From: Clostridiaceae bacterium
Lineage (GTDB): Bacteria; Bacillota_I; Bacilli_A; Erysipelotrichales; Coprobacillaceae
Direction of reading: 5' to 3'
NCBI GenBank assembly: GCA_902363625.1
Contig: CABJAS010000001.1
Location: forward strand, 186,001-250,000
DNA: 64,000 bases
The position numbers were made by a program, and so were the translations under genes. This document shows, one piece after another, positions 7,539-16,696 of this stretch. Below the pieces are notes generated by a model. That model saw only the letters and a program-made list of their open reading frames with translations. It searched no databases and was not told the origin of the DNA. Within the stretch, counting starts at the first letter, position 1. Each line of letters starts with the position of its first letter.

Positions 7539-8861
7539 CTAAATAAGTTTTTTATGTTTCCACTTGCCGCTTTTCCAACGCCAAATAAAACACAGCGATC
7601 TAAAGCACCAGTCTAAAATCATAGCGATCCATACTCCCATGACTCCCATGTGGAAAACATAAGCTAATACTAAACAGGCACAGATTCTAAATGCCCACAT
7701 TGAAAAAATAGAAATAGACATTGTAAACTTTGCATCGTTTGCCGCACGGAAGACATTTGGCAATGTAAATGCGATTGGCCAAACTAAGATTGCAAAGACT
7801 GTATGTAACACTAATAATTCAAAAGCTGTCGCAGTCGTTTCCGGTGACAAGCTGTATAATCCTAAAATCGGTTTACATAAAGCCAAAATCACAACATTTA
7901 AGGCTAACATCGAAATAAAGGTAATCTTCATTAGATACTTAGAGTAATGCTCTGCCTGCTTATAATCTTCTGCACCGACACATTGTCCGACAACAGTGAC
8001 AATAGCTAGCCCCATCGCTGCTCCGGGAATGATCTCTAATCCGGCAATGTTGTTGGCGACTGCATTAGCGGCAATCGCTACCGTACCAAATGATGCCACG
8101 ACTCCGGCAACTAAGATTTTACCAATCTGGAACATTCCGTTTTCCAAACCGTTAGGCACTCCGATTTTCAAAATCGTTTTAATCATACCAAAATCAAATT
8201 TGAAATGAAAATACTGACGGACATTGATCATTAAGGACTCATTTCTCAGCATCCAGAGCATTGTCATTGAACCGACTACACGAGAAAATAAGGTTGCTAC
8301 CGCCGCTCCTAAAACACCCATGTTGAAAACAAAAATTAAAACCGCATTTCCAACGATGTTCAGCATGTTCATAATGACTGAGTTATACATCGAAATTTTA
8401 GAGTTCCCCATAGATCTAAATAATGCTGCACCGGCATTGTATAGGGCAATAAACGGATAAGAAATAGCAGAGACTGTAAAGTAAATTTGCGCATTGCTCA
8501 TCACTTCCCCATCTATATTAAAGATCAAAGCTAATAACGGACCTTTCACCAGCAAGCAGACAATCATTACGATCAGTGCTAGCGCACCGGTTACAAACAC
8601 TAACTGCTTGGCTGCCTTATTGGCATTATCATGATCCTTTTTACCTAAATATTGACTTGCAACAACGGCTCCCCCTGTTGCAAGGGCTGAAAATATATTA
8701 ATTAATAAAATATTAATCGTATCGACTAGCGATATTCCTGAAACCGCTGCTTCTCCACAAGAAGATACCATCATAGTATCTGCCATCCCGATCGTCATGG
8801 CGAGTACCTGTTCGATGATCAGCGGAAAAATTAATCTTTTTAAATCTTGCTTACTAAACAT
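7539..8861 (-). CDS. MATE family efflux transporter
   Basis: The 440-residue protein has about twelve hydrophobic helices in two halves, the usual size and layout of multidrug and toxic compound extrusion proteins. It starts with FPLIIEQVLAMTIGMADTMMVS, the family's conserved first helix. Related phrases such as VVASQYLGKKD (a MATE signature) and a second-half VVGQCVGAEDY are also present. MATE proteins export cationic drugs or metabolites in exchange for Na+ or H+. Substrate cannot be told from sequence. The ribosome site GGGGG stands about 7 bases before the ATG. The gene is monocistronic with its own terminator. Confidence 0.93.
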   Translation of the reverse strand: MFSKQDLKRLIFPLIIEQVLAMTIGMADTMMVSSCGEAAVSGISLVDTINILLINIFSALATGGAVVASQYLGKKDHDNANKAAKQLVFVTGALALIVMIVCLLVKGPLLALIFNIDGEVMSNAQIYFTVSAISYPFIALYNAGAALFRSMGNSKISMYNSVIMNMLNIVGNAVLIFVFNMGVLGAAVATLFSRVVGSMTMLWMLRNESLMINVRQYFHFKFDFGMIKTILKIGVPNGLENGMFQIGKILVAGVVASFGTVAIAANAVANNIAGLEIIPGAAMGLAIVTVVGQCVGAEDYKQAEHYSKYLMKITFISMLALNVVILALCKPILGLYSLSPETTATAFELLVLHTVFAILVWPIAFTLPNVFRAANDAKFTMSISIFSMWAFRICACLVLAYVFHMGVMGVWIAMILDWCFRSLCFIWRWKSGKWKHKKLI

Positions 8862-9038
8862 GTCTTTTCCCCCTAAACATGTAAAAATTATACGCTCATT
8901 TATTTTTTAATCAACAAGAAATGTTAAGATTTTGTTAAATTCGATAAAATATTCTTTTGATATCGTCATGAAGCAAAATAATGCGATACTATTTTCGATA
9001 GATAACATAAAAAGCTTTCGAAAGTATTCGCTGCTAGA

Positions 9039-9135
9039 TTACAAAAGCAGGAATTAAGTATATAATAATAGTATAGAAAACAGTAAGGCATAAGAAGCTG
9101 CCTTGCTTAGCTGATGTCCTACATCATATAGGAGG
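9039..9135 (+). promoter_or_regulatory. Promoter and hairpin-containing leader of the DUF3784-like gene
   Basis: TTACAA (9039-9044) and TATAAT (9061-9066) are 16 bases apart. The leader contains two small hairpins, AAGGCA/TGCCTT (9085-9104) and GATGT/ACATC (9113-9125), just before the AGGAGGA ribosome site. The hairpins may be incidental. Confidence 0.4.
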
Positions 9136-9143
9136 AATGACTT

Positions 9144-9872
9144 ATGTTCATATTATGGTTTCTGGTGGTTCTTTTTGGTATCATGTCGATTGTTTTTTTA
9201 CTTGGCAAAGGAGGCTTTTTAATTGCCGGCTATAACACTGCCAGTGCCAAAGAAAAGGCACAGTACGATGAAAAGAAATTAAATCAGGTGTTTGGCATTG
9301 GTTCTGCCACCATAGCTCTCTTGCTGCTTTTAAGTATCTTCTTTGAAGATGCGGCACTGAAAATATTACCTGTCGGAATTGTTTTGGTTGTCATCGCTTT
9401 ATTGATCGCAAGCAACACAATCTGTAAAAATAAAGAGGTGACAGCTTCCTCGACTTCTAAACCAAAGTCGAAAACTTCAGCGATTGCCTCTATTGTGATA
9501 ACGACAATCGTTTGTGCTGCTGTCCTAATCATGCTTTTTACCGGTGACATCACGATCAAGGTGAAGGATCAATCATTGATTGCAGATGCTTCCTTTACTT
9601 CATCTACCACCGTTGAATTTCAAGACATTGAAGAAATCGATTACGTGAGTGATATCCCTTTAGGTAAACGTACAAATGGTGTTGGCAGCGCTAAACTTCA
9701 GGCCGGACATTTTAGAAATGACTTATATGGCGATTACATGCTTTACTCTTATGCTGACTGTCATGATTATATTGTTCTTAAAACAAAACAGGGCTTCGTT
9801 GTCATCAACGCAAAGAATACTCAGGATACAAAGCAGCTCTACTCCAATTTACAAAACGAACTCTCTAAATAG
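9144..9872 (+). CDS. DUF3784-like membrane protein with C-terminal PH-like domain
   Basis: The 242-residue protein has three N-terminal hydrophobic helices. The first part reads LGKGGFLIAGYNTASAKEK..Y, the typical start of DUF3784-type membrane proteins in Bacillota. After a Ser/Lys linker (about 90-105) comes another helix (about 110-128). The final 110 residues are strand-rich (ITIKVKDQSLIADASF ... IVLKTKQGFVVINA) and look like a bacterial PH-like domain as found in membrane-associated DUF proteins. The start has AGGAGGA 7 bases upstream. The role is unknown; cell-envelope or stress functions are guesses. A terminator follows. Confidence 0.7.
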   Translation: MFILWFLVVLFGIMSIVFLLGKGGFLIAGYNTASAKEKAQYDEKKLNQVFGIGSATIALLLLLSIFFEDAALKILPVGIVLVVIALLIASNTICKNKEVTASSTSKPKSKTSAIASIVITTIVCAAVLIMLFTGDITIKVKDQSLIADASFTSSTTVEFQDIEEIDYVSDIPLGKRTNGVGSAKLQAGHFRNDLYGDYMLYSYADCHDYIVLKTKQGFVVINAKNTQDTKQLYSNLQNELSK

Positions 9873-9877
9873 AAAGA

Positions 9878-9935
9878 ATCCTACAAAAATGAAGCACCCC
9901 AAATTGGCGGTAATTCAAAAATGTAGGATCTTTTT
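9878..9935 (+). terminator. Terminator of the DUF3784-like gene
   Basis: ATCCTACA (9878-9885) pairs with TGTAGGAT (9922-9929) around a long loop, followed by TTTTT (9931-9935). The loop is longer than usual. Confidence 0.55.
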
Positions 9936-9946
9936 GTTATGAATGA

Positions 9947-10624
9947 TTATTTCCCATAGTTTTTTCTTTGAATATTTAATATTGGAAAGCGATCTTCATT
10001 ATTAAATAATTCCATTAGTGCTTCTGTAGAATAAGCCTGCTTAATCTCCAATTCCTCTTGATATAAAGGAAACAGCTGATAGAAGTTGATTGTTTTACCA
10101 GAGCTTAATTCAAGCTTCATGATCTTTCCATTCAAATCGTTTGCATTTAACAATACGAAACTGTTTAGCTGGGTATTATCAGCTAAAGGTTCCATTTCTT
10201 GGTTGCCGTGGACACTGTGACCATAGCCCAGCCATGTATCACATTCCAATGGTAATCGCCCCAATATTTTTAAATAGCGAATCGGCCAATAATCTCTCTC
10301 ATCACAAGAGCGAATATCCCAGTCTTTTGGCAAATAGATCACCAATTCCGCATGTTCTAACGAGGATGTCTTTAAATCTTCTGGAACCGCCATCGTATAA
10401 GCTCCCATTCCCATTGTGACTAATTTGTAGTAAGGGTGTGTATTCGTTGGTGGAACAATGATGATATCTAAATGAATATCTGGAGATACGATTTCATGAA
10501 ACACTTCATCATATCCACCTAAAGCTTTTTCGATATAAGCTTCATATTCGTTTAACTCTTCTTCCAAATAATTATAAATAACGATCTGCTGCTTTTTCCT
10601 TCTGAATTTATCTAGCCACCCCAT
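9947..10624 (-). CDS. SUFU (suppressor of fused)-domain protein
   Basis: The 225-residue soluble protein matches the bacterial SUFU domain by its order of motifs: an early HLDIIIVPPT strand, then Y..LVTMGMGAYTM, HAELVIYLPKDWD, then a WPIRYLKILGRLP block and a GHSVHG block. Bacterial SUFU proteins are often linked to polymorphic toxins as immunity proteins or have unknown roles, but no toxin gene lies beside this one. ATG 10624 follows AGGAGGGACGAAG, whereas the upstream in-frame start lacks a ribosome site. Confidence 0.8.
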   Translation of the reverse strand: MGWLDKFRRKKQQIVIYNYLEEELNEYEAYIEKALGGYDEVFHEIVSPDIHLDIIIVPPTNTHPYYKLVTMGMGAYTMAVPEDLKTSSLEHAELVIYLPKDWDIRSCDERDYWPIRYLKILGRLPLECDTWLGYGHSVHGNQEMEPLADNTQLNSFVLLNANDLNGKIMKLELSSGKTINFYQLFPLYQEELEIKQAYSTEALMELFNNEDRFPILNIQRKNYGK

Positions 10625-10819
10625 CTTCGTCCCTCCTGTTTTAATGTTTATATTTTCAGTATAAGGTATCACTGCGCTTTAGACAAGTACTGCATAGATA
10701 TTCGTTTCAAATAATAAAGTCTTCTTTGATAAATTAACCTCTGCTAATCCATGCATCATTCACTTATCCCTTTATTTTACTTGCTGGTTCAGTTCCAGAT
10801 TCGTTAAAACACTTATAAA

Positions 10820-10844
10820 TAAAAACAACTAGAAGCTAGTTGTT
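10820..10844 (-). terminator. Terminator of the gene at 10836-11600
   Basis: On the minus strand AACAACTAG pairs with CTAGTTGTT (10836-10844 with 10824-10832), with a T-run after. The stop codon lies in the stem. Confidence 0.75.
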
Positions 10845-11600
10845 GTAAAAGTCGTGAATATCAATAATATTTTGCGGCGGAACACGATACCCGGTTTTTA
10901 ACTGACACCATAATTCTACATGTTCATTTAAAGCAATGACATCCATTGCATAATAAACCAGCTGTAAGAGAACATCCTCTCTATTTTGAGAAGGCGCTAA
11001 GCTCGCTAAATCGAAATTGCTTAAATCTTCAGTAAACTTAATTAAGTATGTTTGATGATCAATATCCCAATAAGACAATAGATCATCATCATTATAAATT
11101 TCTGCCAGTAACGTCAGAATCTCCGGACGAATTTGGTTTTTAGCTGAATAATAGCCAAAATCTCCCACTCGTAAATAGACATGAGTAGACAGATCATCAT
11201 AGATTTTTTCTTTTAATCGCTGAAATTTTGGTTCATCCAAAGACTCTTGCTTTCCATGATAGCTGATTTTCTTATCTAAAAGATCGAATACGACCTGATG
11301 TTCTTTTAAATAAGTCGTTAAACTGTTTTGAGTAGATAATACGGCATATAAATTAGATAAACCATGCTGCTTGATAAAGGCACATTGATCATCGTTGGAG
11401 GTCACATGCATCCCCACTAACTGCACAGCATCAAAAGGCAGTGTGCTATGATCAACATTTAATGTTTCAAGTAATTTAGCCGCATCATAATCTTGAATAT
11501 GATGTTCCATATATCGATTGATCTCTTCAATATCCCTATGAAGGAATGTCGCTAAACTTTCTAAGGCTTTTGATTTATTCGTAATGTCAAATATTGTCAT
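10836..11600 (-). CDS. Soluble protein of unknown function
   Basis: I do not recognise this 254-residue protein. It is acidic, without signal peptide or membrane helices. A central stretch (FDAVQLVGMHVTSNDDQC, about residues 56-73, followed by KQHGLSNLYAVLS) has the shape of a His-x-Thr motif followed by a Gly-Leu helix, as in some ADP-ribosyltransferase-like proteins, but the remaining catalytic residues are not evident. This is only a lead. The gene is alone, with its own terminator, and divergent from the aldehyde dehydrogenase. Confidence 0.6.
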   Translation of the reverse strand: MTIFDITNKSKALESLATFLHRDIEEINRYMEHHIQDYDAAKLLETLNVDHSTLPFDAVQLVGMHVTSNDDQCAFIKQHGLSNLYAVLSTQNSLTTYLKEHQVVFDLLDKKISYHGKQESLDEPKFQRLKEKIYDDLSTHVYLRVGDFGYYSAKNQIRPEILTLLAEIYNDDDLLSYWDIDHQTYLIKFTEDLSNFDLASLAPSQNREDVLLQLVYYAMDVIALNEHVELWCQLKTGYRVPPQNIIDIHDFYNN

Positions 11601-11692
11601 ATTATCCTCCCTTTCGCATGTCTCTATTATAACTTTTATTCGTTTAATTGTATAGATGAGATATGCTATAATATTAAAAAAGGAGTTTACTT

Positions 11693-13039
11693 ATGCAAGA
11701 CATCGATAAAATCATTGCTTTACAAAAAGAATATTTTCAATCTCAAGCAACAAAGTCTTATCTTTTTAGAAAAAAGCAGTTAGAGACTTTGTATAAAGCC
11801 ATTTTTGAGAATACAAAAAAGATTGAAGAAGCTTTATATCAGGATTTAGGAAAACCAGCATTTGAAGCATACTCTACCGAAATAGGCTTTGTCCTAAACA
11901 GCATCACTTATACGCTTAAACATTTAAAAAGATGGATGAAGCCTAAAAGATATATACCTCCTGTTTTTTTATTTGGCAGTTATGATACAGTCACCTATGT
12001 ACCTTATGGAATCAGCTTGATTATCGGTCCCTTTAACTATCCGTTCCAGCTTGTGATTGAGCCTTTGATCGGAGCAATTGCTGCGGGAAACACCTGTATT
12101 GTAAAGCCTTCCGAAAATACCCCTCATACAGCAAATTTATTGGCAAAACTGCTTCAAGAAAATTTTGAAGAACGCTATATCGCCTGCATTAACGGTGATA
12201 AAGAAGTGACGATTGCTTTGACACACAGCCCTATTCAGCACATTTTCTTCACCGGAAGTATTCCTGTTGGAAAAAGCATTATGAAAGCTGCTGGTGACAA
12301 TCTGATTCCAGTCACATTAGAATTAGGTGGGAAAAGTCCGGTAGTGATCGATGAAACTGCCGATGTGAAAGATGCTGCCAAAAAAATCGTATGGGGAAAG
12401 GCGTTGAATGCCGGACAGACCTGTATTGCTCCTGACTACCTTATCATTCACGAAAGTCAAAAAGAGGCTTTTATTGATGCATGGTCAGTTTATGCCAATA
12501 TGTTTAAGGGACATATGGCTAAAATCGTTAACCTGCACCATTTTGAACGTCTGATTCAACCTCTAAGCACTGCCATCATTTACAGCGGCGGAGCCTATGA
12601 TAAAGCGCTTTTACAGATTGAACTGACACTTGTGGATGGAAATAAATCAGCCTATATGGAAGAAGAAATTTTCGGTCCCATTTTACCTATGCTGACGTAT
12701 CGGGATTTTTCTGAAATCGTTCCTAAGATTGAAAAGCATCCTAATCCCCTTGCCTTTTATATTTTTTCTAAGGATCAGCAGCATATCCATGATCTGCAAT
12801 GCCGCATTGCATTTGGCGGCGGGTGTGTCAATGATACAATCAACCATCTCATCTCACACAAGGTTCCTTTTGGCGGAGTCGGAACTTCCGGAGTCGGGCA
12901 GTATCATGGTAAAGACAGTTTTATCACATTCTCTCATAAGCAGACCATTCACCATCGCTTCCTAAAAAAGGATATTGTCTCTTTATATCCGCCCTATTCT
13001 AAAAAATTATATCAGCTAGTCAAAAAAATTATGAGATGA
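11693..13039 (+). CDS. NAD(P)-dependent aldehyde dehydrogenase (class 3-like)
   Basis: The 448-residue protein has the short length of class 3/fatty-aldehyde-type ALDHs. It oxidises aldehydes to acids in the cytoplasm. Visible landmarks in order are IIGPFNYPFQL and AIAAGNTCIVKPSE (cofactor binding), FFTGSIPVGKSIMKAA (the family's Gly motif), LELGGKSPVVID (general base Glu), NAGQTCIAPDY with the nucleophilic Cys, EEIFGPILP and the final VPFGGVGTSGVGQYHG. All key residues are present. AAAAAGGAG stands 9 bases upstream of the ATG. It is monocistronic, with a hairpin at the end. The aldehyde substrate is not predictable. Confidence 0.93.
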   Translation: MQDIDKIIALQKEYFQSQATKSYLFRKKQLETLYKAIFENTKKIEEALYQDLGKPAFEAYSTEIGFVLNSITYTLKHLKRWMKPKRYIPPVFLFGSYDTVTYVPYGISLIIGPFNYPFQLVIEPLIGAIAAGNTCIVKPSENTPHTANLLAKLLQENFEERYIACINGDKEVTIALTHSPIQHIFFTGSIPVGKSIMKAAGDNLIPVTLELGGKSPVVIDETADVKDAAKKIVWGKALNAGQTCIAPDYLIIHESQKEAFIDAWSVYANMFKGHMAKIVNLHHFERLIQPLSTAIIYSGGAYDKALLQIELTLVDGNKSAYMEEEIFGPILPMLTYRDFSEIVPKIEKHPNPLAFYIFSKDQQHIHDLQCRIAFGGGCVNDTINHLISHKVPFGGVGTSGVGQYHGKDSFITFSHKQTIHHRFLKKDIVSLYPPYSKKLYQLVKKIMR

Positions 13040-13064
13040 CCTCAGTAAACGAGATCATCTTTTT
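13035..13064 (+). terminator. Terminator of the aldehyde dehydrogenase gene
   Basis: GATGACCTC (13035-13043) pairs with GAGATCATC (13051-13059) with one mismatch, followed by TTTTT. Confidence 0.65.
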
Positions 13065-13100
13065 ATTATTTACACTAGACAAGCTCTGTTATAAAGATAT

Positions 13101-13125
13101 ATTAAAAAACAAGCTTTCGCTTGTT
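13101..13125 (-). terminator. Terminator of the PF06541 membrane protein gene
   Basis: AACAAGC/GCTTGTT with a GAAA tetraloop (13108-13125) is followed on the minus strand by TTTTTAAT. It overlaps the end of the gene. Confidence 0.75.
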
Positions 13126-13819
13126 AGTCTTTATACACCATATTAGGAAATACCTGTTCTAAAAATTCATCGGGATATACACTGTCACAATAGCGCCCAA
13201 TTATCGAATATGGCGGAATATTGCTCCGTCTTAAATTTTGTCTAACTACTGCCGCTAAAGATATCGCCATATCAAACACTAAAAAAATCGATAAAATCAG
13301 AGTCAGTGATTTTCCCAAAGAATAGGGAATCTTCTCAATCCAGCTTGATAAAGGAGGATAAACATAATGAACGAAGATTAAAGAAAGCAAGCCCCAAAAC
13401 AGCATGAAAGGCAAGGTAGTTCTTCCATTGATGTTTAAGAAATGATGGGAATAATCCCATGATGTACTGCCGACAACCTTTTCCTGCAAAAAACTCAGCA
13501 GATATTCAAAGCCACCGCCAATCAACGCCCCATGGAATAAAGTTATATACCATTTTTTAGGTTTACGGCTCAAACAGACTACCATTAACAATAAGCCAAT
13601 CGCATAAACCGGATTAAAAGGACCGTAGATCACTCCCTGACGGGCAACCCACTCAACTCTGCCATATTTAACCAGCACTTTTATAAAATGAAGAATTTCT
13701 TCATAATAAGTTCCTGCAATACCGCCGATTAAAAAAACAAAGAAAAGTTTATCATAGCAAAAACCCTGTGCAAAAATCTTTTCTGTTTTTTCCTTTTGCT
13801 TCCTCATACTATTTTCCAT
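13124..13819 (-). CDS. Putative ABC-transporter type IV membrane protein (PF06541 family)
   Basis: This 231-residue protein has about six membrane helices. It shows the family's conserved phrases FLIGGIAGTYYEEI, RQGVIYGPFNPVYAIG and the FEYLLSFLQEKVVGSTSWDYS block. PF06541 proteins are often annotated as putative ABC-transporter permeases, but their transport role is unproven. They are common in Bacillota and may act in envelope processes. ATG 13819 is preceded by AGGGG at 8 bases. The in-frame TTG at 13846 is a poorer choice. It is followed by its own terminator. Confidence 0.8.
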   Translation of the reverse strand: MENSMRKQKEKTEKIFAQGFCYDKLFFVFLIGGIAGTYYEEILHFIKVLVKYGRVEWVARQGVIYGPFNPVYAIGLLLMVVCLSRKPKKWYITLFHGALIGGGFEYLLSFLQEKVVGSTSWDYSHHFLNINGRTTLPFMLFWGLLSLIFVHYVYPPLSSWIEKIPYSLGKSLTLILSIFLVFDMAISLAAVVRQNLRRSNIPPYSIIGRYCDSVYPDEFLEQVFPNMVYKD

Positions 13820-13923
13820 AAGTGTTTCCCCTATTCTTATTGACAAATATCGACATTTAATATTGCCTTGATTATAACATCATTGTTATGTTAATACAAC
13901 TATTACCAAGATATGCCTATTAA

Positions 13924-13954
13924 GCAAAAAGATTCTAAGTATTCTTAGAATCTA
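13924..13954 (-). terminator. Terminator of rarA
   Basis: AGATTCTAAG/CTTAGAATCT (13930-13939 with 13944-13953) forms a perfect stem followed by TTTTTGC on the minus strand. It overlaps the stop codon. Confidence 0.8.
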
Positions 13955-15262
13955 CTTTTGACGATGGGCTTTTTTCCATGCTTCTATTTGTTTTAAACGT
14001 TCACTCACTTTACTTTCTGTTCCCTGCATTGTAGGCTGATAATAACGGCGATCCAACAGCTTTTCAGGCAGGCAATCCATATTAGTGATCTTTTCTTTAG
14101 TATCATGAGCATATTGGTACCCTTTTCCATATTCAAGATCTGCCATGAGCTTTGTTGGAGCGTTACGAATTACCAAAGGTACTGGTTCAGCCAATGTTGT
14201 CAAAGCATCCTTTTTTGCCATTTCATAAGCCTTGTATATAGCATTTGATTTAGGAGCTAAAGACAGATATGTGACCGCATGCGTTAAGTTTACATTACAT
14301 TCCGGCATTCCATTAAAATGACAAGCTTGGTAGCAGGCGACCGTGATCTCTAAAGCACGGCTATCTGCCATACCGATATCTTCACTGGCAAAACGGATTA
14401 ATCGCCTTGCTACATAGAGAGGATCCTCTCCCGCTTCCAGCATTCGGCTTAACCAATAAATGGCAGCATTCACATCACTGTTGCGCATGGATTTATGTAA
14501 AGCAGAGATAATATTATAATGTTCTTCCCCATTTTTATCATAAAGCAATGATTTTTGATTAATGCACTGTTCTACGCTTTTTTCATGGATTATTAAATGA
14601 TCGTCTTTCTTTTCGGCATTTAAAACAAGCATTTCCAAAGTATTTAAAGAAACACGAGCATCTCCATTAGCAAACCCGGCGATCATATTCAAAATAGCAT
14701 CGGTTACTTCAATCACTGTATTTCCATATCCTTTGGGACTTTTCAGAGCTTGTTTTAATAACTCTACCAAATCCTTTGTTGTCAATGATTTTAACACGAA
14801 AACTTTACAGCGAGATAATAACGCAGAGTTTACTTCAAATGAGGGGTTTTCTGTCGTTGCCCCAATTAATATAATACTCCCTTTTTCAACAAAAGGCAAA
14901 AAGGCATCTTGCTGTGCTTTATTAAAACGATGAATTTCATCAACAAATACAATAGTTTTTCTGCCGTACATACGTTCTTTATCAGCTTCTGCCATCACTT
15001 GCTTAATTTCTTTAATACCGCTTGTGACTGCACTAAAATCAATAAATCGAGCTTCTGTTTTATGAGCTATGATTCTAGCCAGTGTTGTTTTTCCTACCCC
15101 CGGCGGTCCCCAAAAGATCATCGAAGGAACTTTGTCATTCTCAATCAAGCGATAGAGAATACCATCTTTGTTTAAAAGATGTTTTTGTCCTACATATTCT
15201 TCTAACGTATCCGGTCGTAATCGTGCTGCCAAGGGTTCATCATCTAATAATCTATCCATCAT
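13952..15262 (-). CDS. rarA: Replication-associated recombination protein A (RarA/MgsA), AAA+ ATPase
   Basis: The 436-residue protein has the full RarA layout. It begins with PLAARLRPDTLEEYVGQKHLL, then Walker A WGPPGVGKTTLARI (about 51-64), Walker B VFVDEIHRFNK (about 105), sensor GATTENPSFEVN, and the C-terminal RarA tetramerisation domain with LIRFASEDIGMADSRAL and EYGKGYQYAHD. RarA acts at stalled replication forks together with SSB and clamp-loader-related factors. AAGAGGTG precedes the ATG. Length and motifs are normal. Confidence 0.96.
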   Translation of the reverse strand: MMDRLLDDEPLAARLRPDTLEEYVGQKHLLNKDGILYRLIENDKVPSMIFWGPPGVGKTTLARIIAHKTEARFIDFSAVTSGIKEIKQVMAEADKERMYGRKTIVFVDEIHRFNKAQQDAFLPFVEKGSIILIGATTENPSFEVNSALLSRCKVFVLKSLTTKDLVELLKQALKSPKGYGNTVIEVTDAILNMIAGFANGDARVSLNTLEMLVLNAEKKDDHLIIHEKSVEQCINQKSLLYDKNGEEHYNIISALHKSMRNSDVNAAIYWLSRMLEAGEDPLYVARRLIRFASEDIGMADSRALEITVACYQACHFNGMPECNVNLTHAVTYLSLAPKSNAIYKAYEMAKKDALTTLAEPVPLVIRNAPTKLMADLEYGKGYQYAHDTKEKITNMDCLPEKLLDRRYYQPTMQGTESKVSERLKQIEAWKKAHRQK

Positions 15263-15320
15263 CGTTCACCTCTTGTTTCATTTTAGCATGATTTTACCTT
15301 ATTTTTCCATCCTTAGACAT

Positions 15321-15350
15321 AAAAATGGTCAATTCTCTTTTATTGACCAT
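15321..15350 (-). terminator. Terminator of the TraX-MerR-VOC operon
   Basis: ATGGTCAAT/ATTGACCAT (15325-15333 with 15342-15350) is a perfect 9-bp stem followed by TTTTTATG on the minus strand. Confidence 0.75.
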
Positions 15351-15357
15351 ATAATCA

Positions 15358-15816
15358 TTAACGTTTATAGTTTTTAACTGCTCGCAACGGAATACTCATT
15401 CTTTTTGCTACTTCTTCATCACTTAGCCCCATAGCAACAAATCGCTGACATACTGTTTTCATGTTTTCACCGACCTCTATAATATGTCCATCCGGATCAT
15501 AGAAACGAATAACCCGCTGTCCCCAATCACATTCCATTAGCGGGTGTACATAGTGAATTTCATCCATTCCCTGAAGCTTTTCCAAGTAGTCATCAAACCG
15601 ATCTTCTTCAAAATAAATTTCTGTATCTTTTCCCTGATAAGTAACTTCCTGATTGATAAAACCTTTCCAGCTTTCTTCCGTCTGCAATGCCAAGCCGCCG
15701 CTTAATACGACATGTTCACCTAAATCTACCAATGCACGCAGTCCAATCACTTTTGTATAAAAAGCCTTTGCCTTTTCCATATCTTTCACTACTAACATAC
15801 ATGTTTTCATTTTCAT
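15358..15816 (-). CDS. VOC (glyoxalase/bleomycin resistance) family protein
   Basis: The 152-residue protein begins with the typical VOC fold start (MLVVKDMEKAKAFYTKVIGL) and ends the fold with VIRFYDPDGHIIEVGE, which carries the conserved acidic metal ligand. VOC proteins bind a metal and small substrates, including antibiotics and glyoxals. The fold ends at about residue 118. The remaining 35 residues (GLSDEEVAKRMSIPLRAVKNY) look like a small helix-turn-helix and are an unusual tail, also seen in some Bacillota VOC proteins. It is the last gene of the TraX-MerR-VOC set, 57 bases after the MerR gene, so the MerR regulator may control it. Confidence 0.85.
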   Translation of the reverse strand: MKMKTCMLVVKDMEKAKAFYTKVIGLRALVDLGEHVVLSGGLALQTEESWKGFINQEVTYQGKDTEIYFEEDRFDDYLEKLQGMDEIHYVHPLMECDWGQRVIRFYDPDGHIIEVGENMKTVCQRFVAMGLSDEEVAKRMSIPLRAVKNYKR

Positions 15817-15873
15817 CTTTCATCCCTGCTTTCTTTTCTTATTTAAAGTTTAAACCCTACAGTATATGTAGAG

Positions 15874-16692
15874 TCAAATCTTTTTTACAGGAATCATCAA
15901 TTCCGTTACAAATTCATCAATATTAGATGTCAATGAATGGTCAACCAAATAATTTTCAATGGCTGCCCCATTGATTTCATATCCATTTAGTTTCATCCAG
16001 TCCAGCATCTCTTTGTAGGTTTGTGATTCTTTTTCATAAGCACCGTGATGGAGTGCCGATACTACCCATTCTCCGCCAAATTCACGAATGTTGGCGTCTT
16101 GCGAATCTTCATGCTGTACTTCCACCGCCACTTCAATGTCAGCGTTGTGAGTGTCATACTGTCGGTAATCATCATAATAGATCGCTTTAATCGGTCCCGA
16201 GGGCAGTAAGTTTTTCTTTTTCAAGAGATGATTCAATTCAGCAAAACGGAGCATAAAATCTTGCGGGGTGCCGCCTGCCTTTTTGCGAATGAATAAAACC
16301 GTTCTCTTTGTCAGAAATTTGAGATGGACATCCATTGGGGCATTAACATATTGAATAATTTCCAGTTCCTTATTCAAACGTTCTTCTAACTGAATTAAGC
16401 GTTGAATCGTTTGATGAATCTCTTCTCTTTTTTTAATAATTGTCTCTGCACTAAAAGAAATGGAATGAGTACCCAGCTTTTCTTTTATTTCTTTAAGTGA
16501 ATAGCCCTCAATCTTAAACTGACTTATGATATTGATTAACAGCAGCTGATGCGATGTATAATAACGATAGTTAGTTTCTTCATCTTTTTTCTCAGGCTTC
16601 AAAAGATCAACAGCATCATAGTAATGCAGTGTTCGAATGGGGATTCCGCAAATTTTTGATACTTCCCCGATCGTATAATATTCTTTTTCCAT
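15874..16692 (-). CDS. MerR family regulator with GyrI-like effector-binding domain
   Basis: The 272-residue protein has an N-terminal MerR DNA-binding domain (YYTIGEVSKICGIPIRTLHYYDAVDLLKPE, about 5-34), a coiled-coil dimerisation helix (about 80-115), and a C-terminal GyrI/BmrR-type ligand-binding domain ending in EFVTELMIPVKK. This is the BmrR/TipA-like multidrug-sensing arrangement: drug binding twists the promoter DNA to activate transcription. It starts 4 bases after the TraX gene stop, so the two are co-transcribed. Confidence 0.88.
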   Translation of the reverse strand: MEKEYYTIGEVSKICGIPIRTLHYYDAVDLLKPEKKDEETNYRYYTSHQLLLINIISQFKIEGYSLKEIKEKLGTHSISFSAETIIKKREEIHQTIQRLIQLEERLNKELEIIQYVNAPMDVHLKFLTKRTVLFIRKKAGGTPQDFMLRFAELNHLLKKKNLLPSGPIKAIYYDDYRQYDTHNADIEVAVEVQHEDSQDANIREFGGEWVVSALHHGAYEKESQTYKEMLDWMKLNGYEINGAAIENYLVDHSLTSNIDEFVTELMIPVKKI

Positions 16693-16696
16693 AAAG

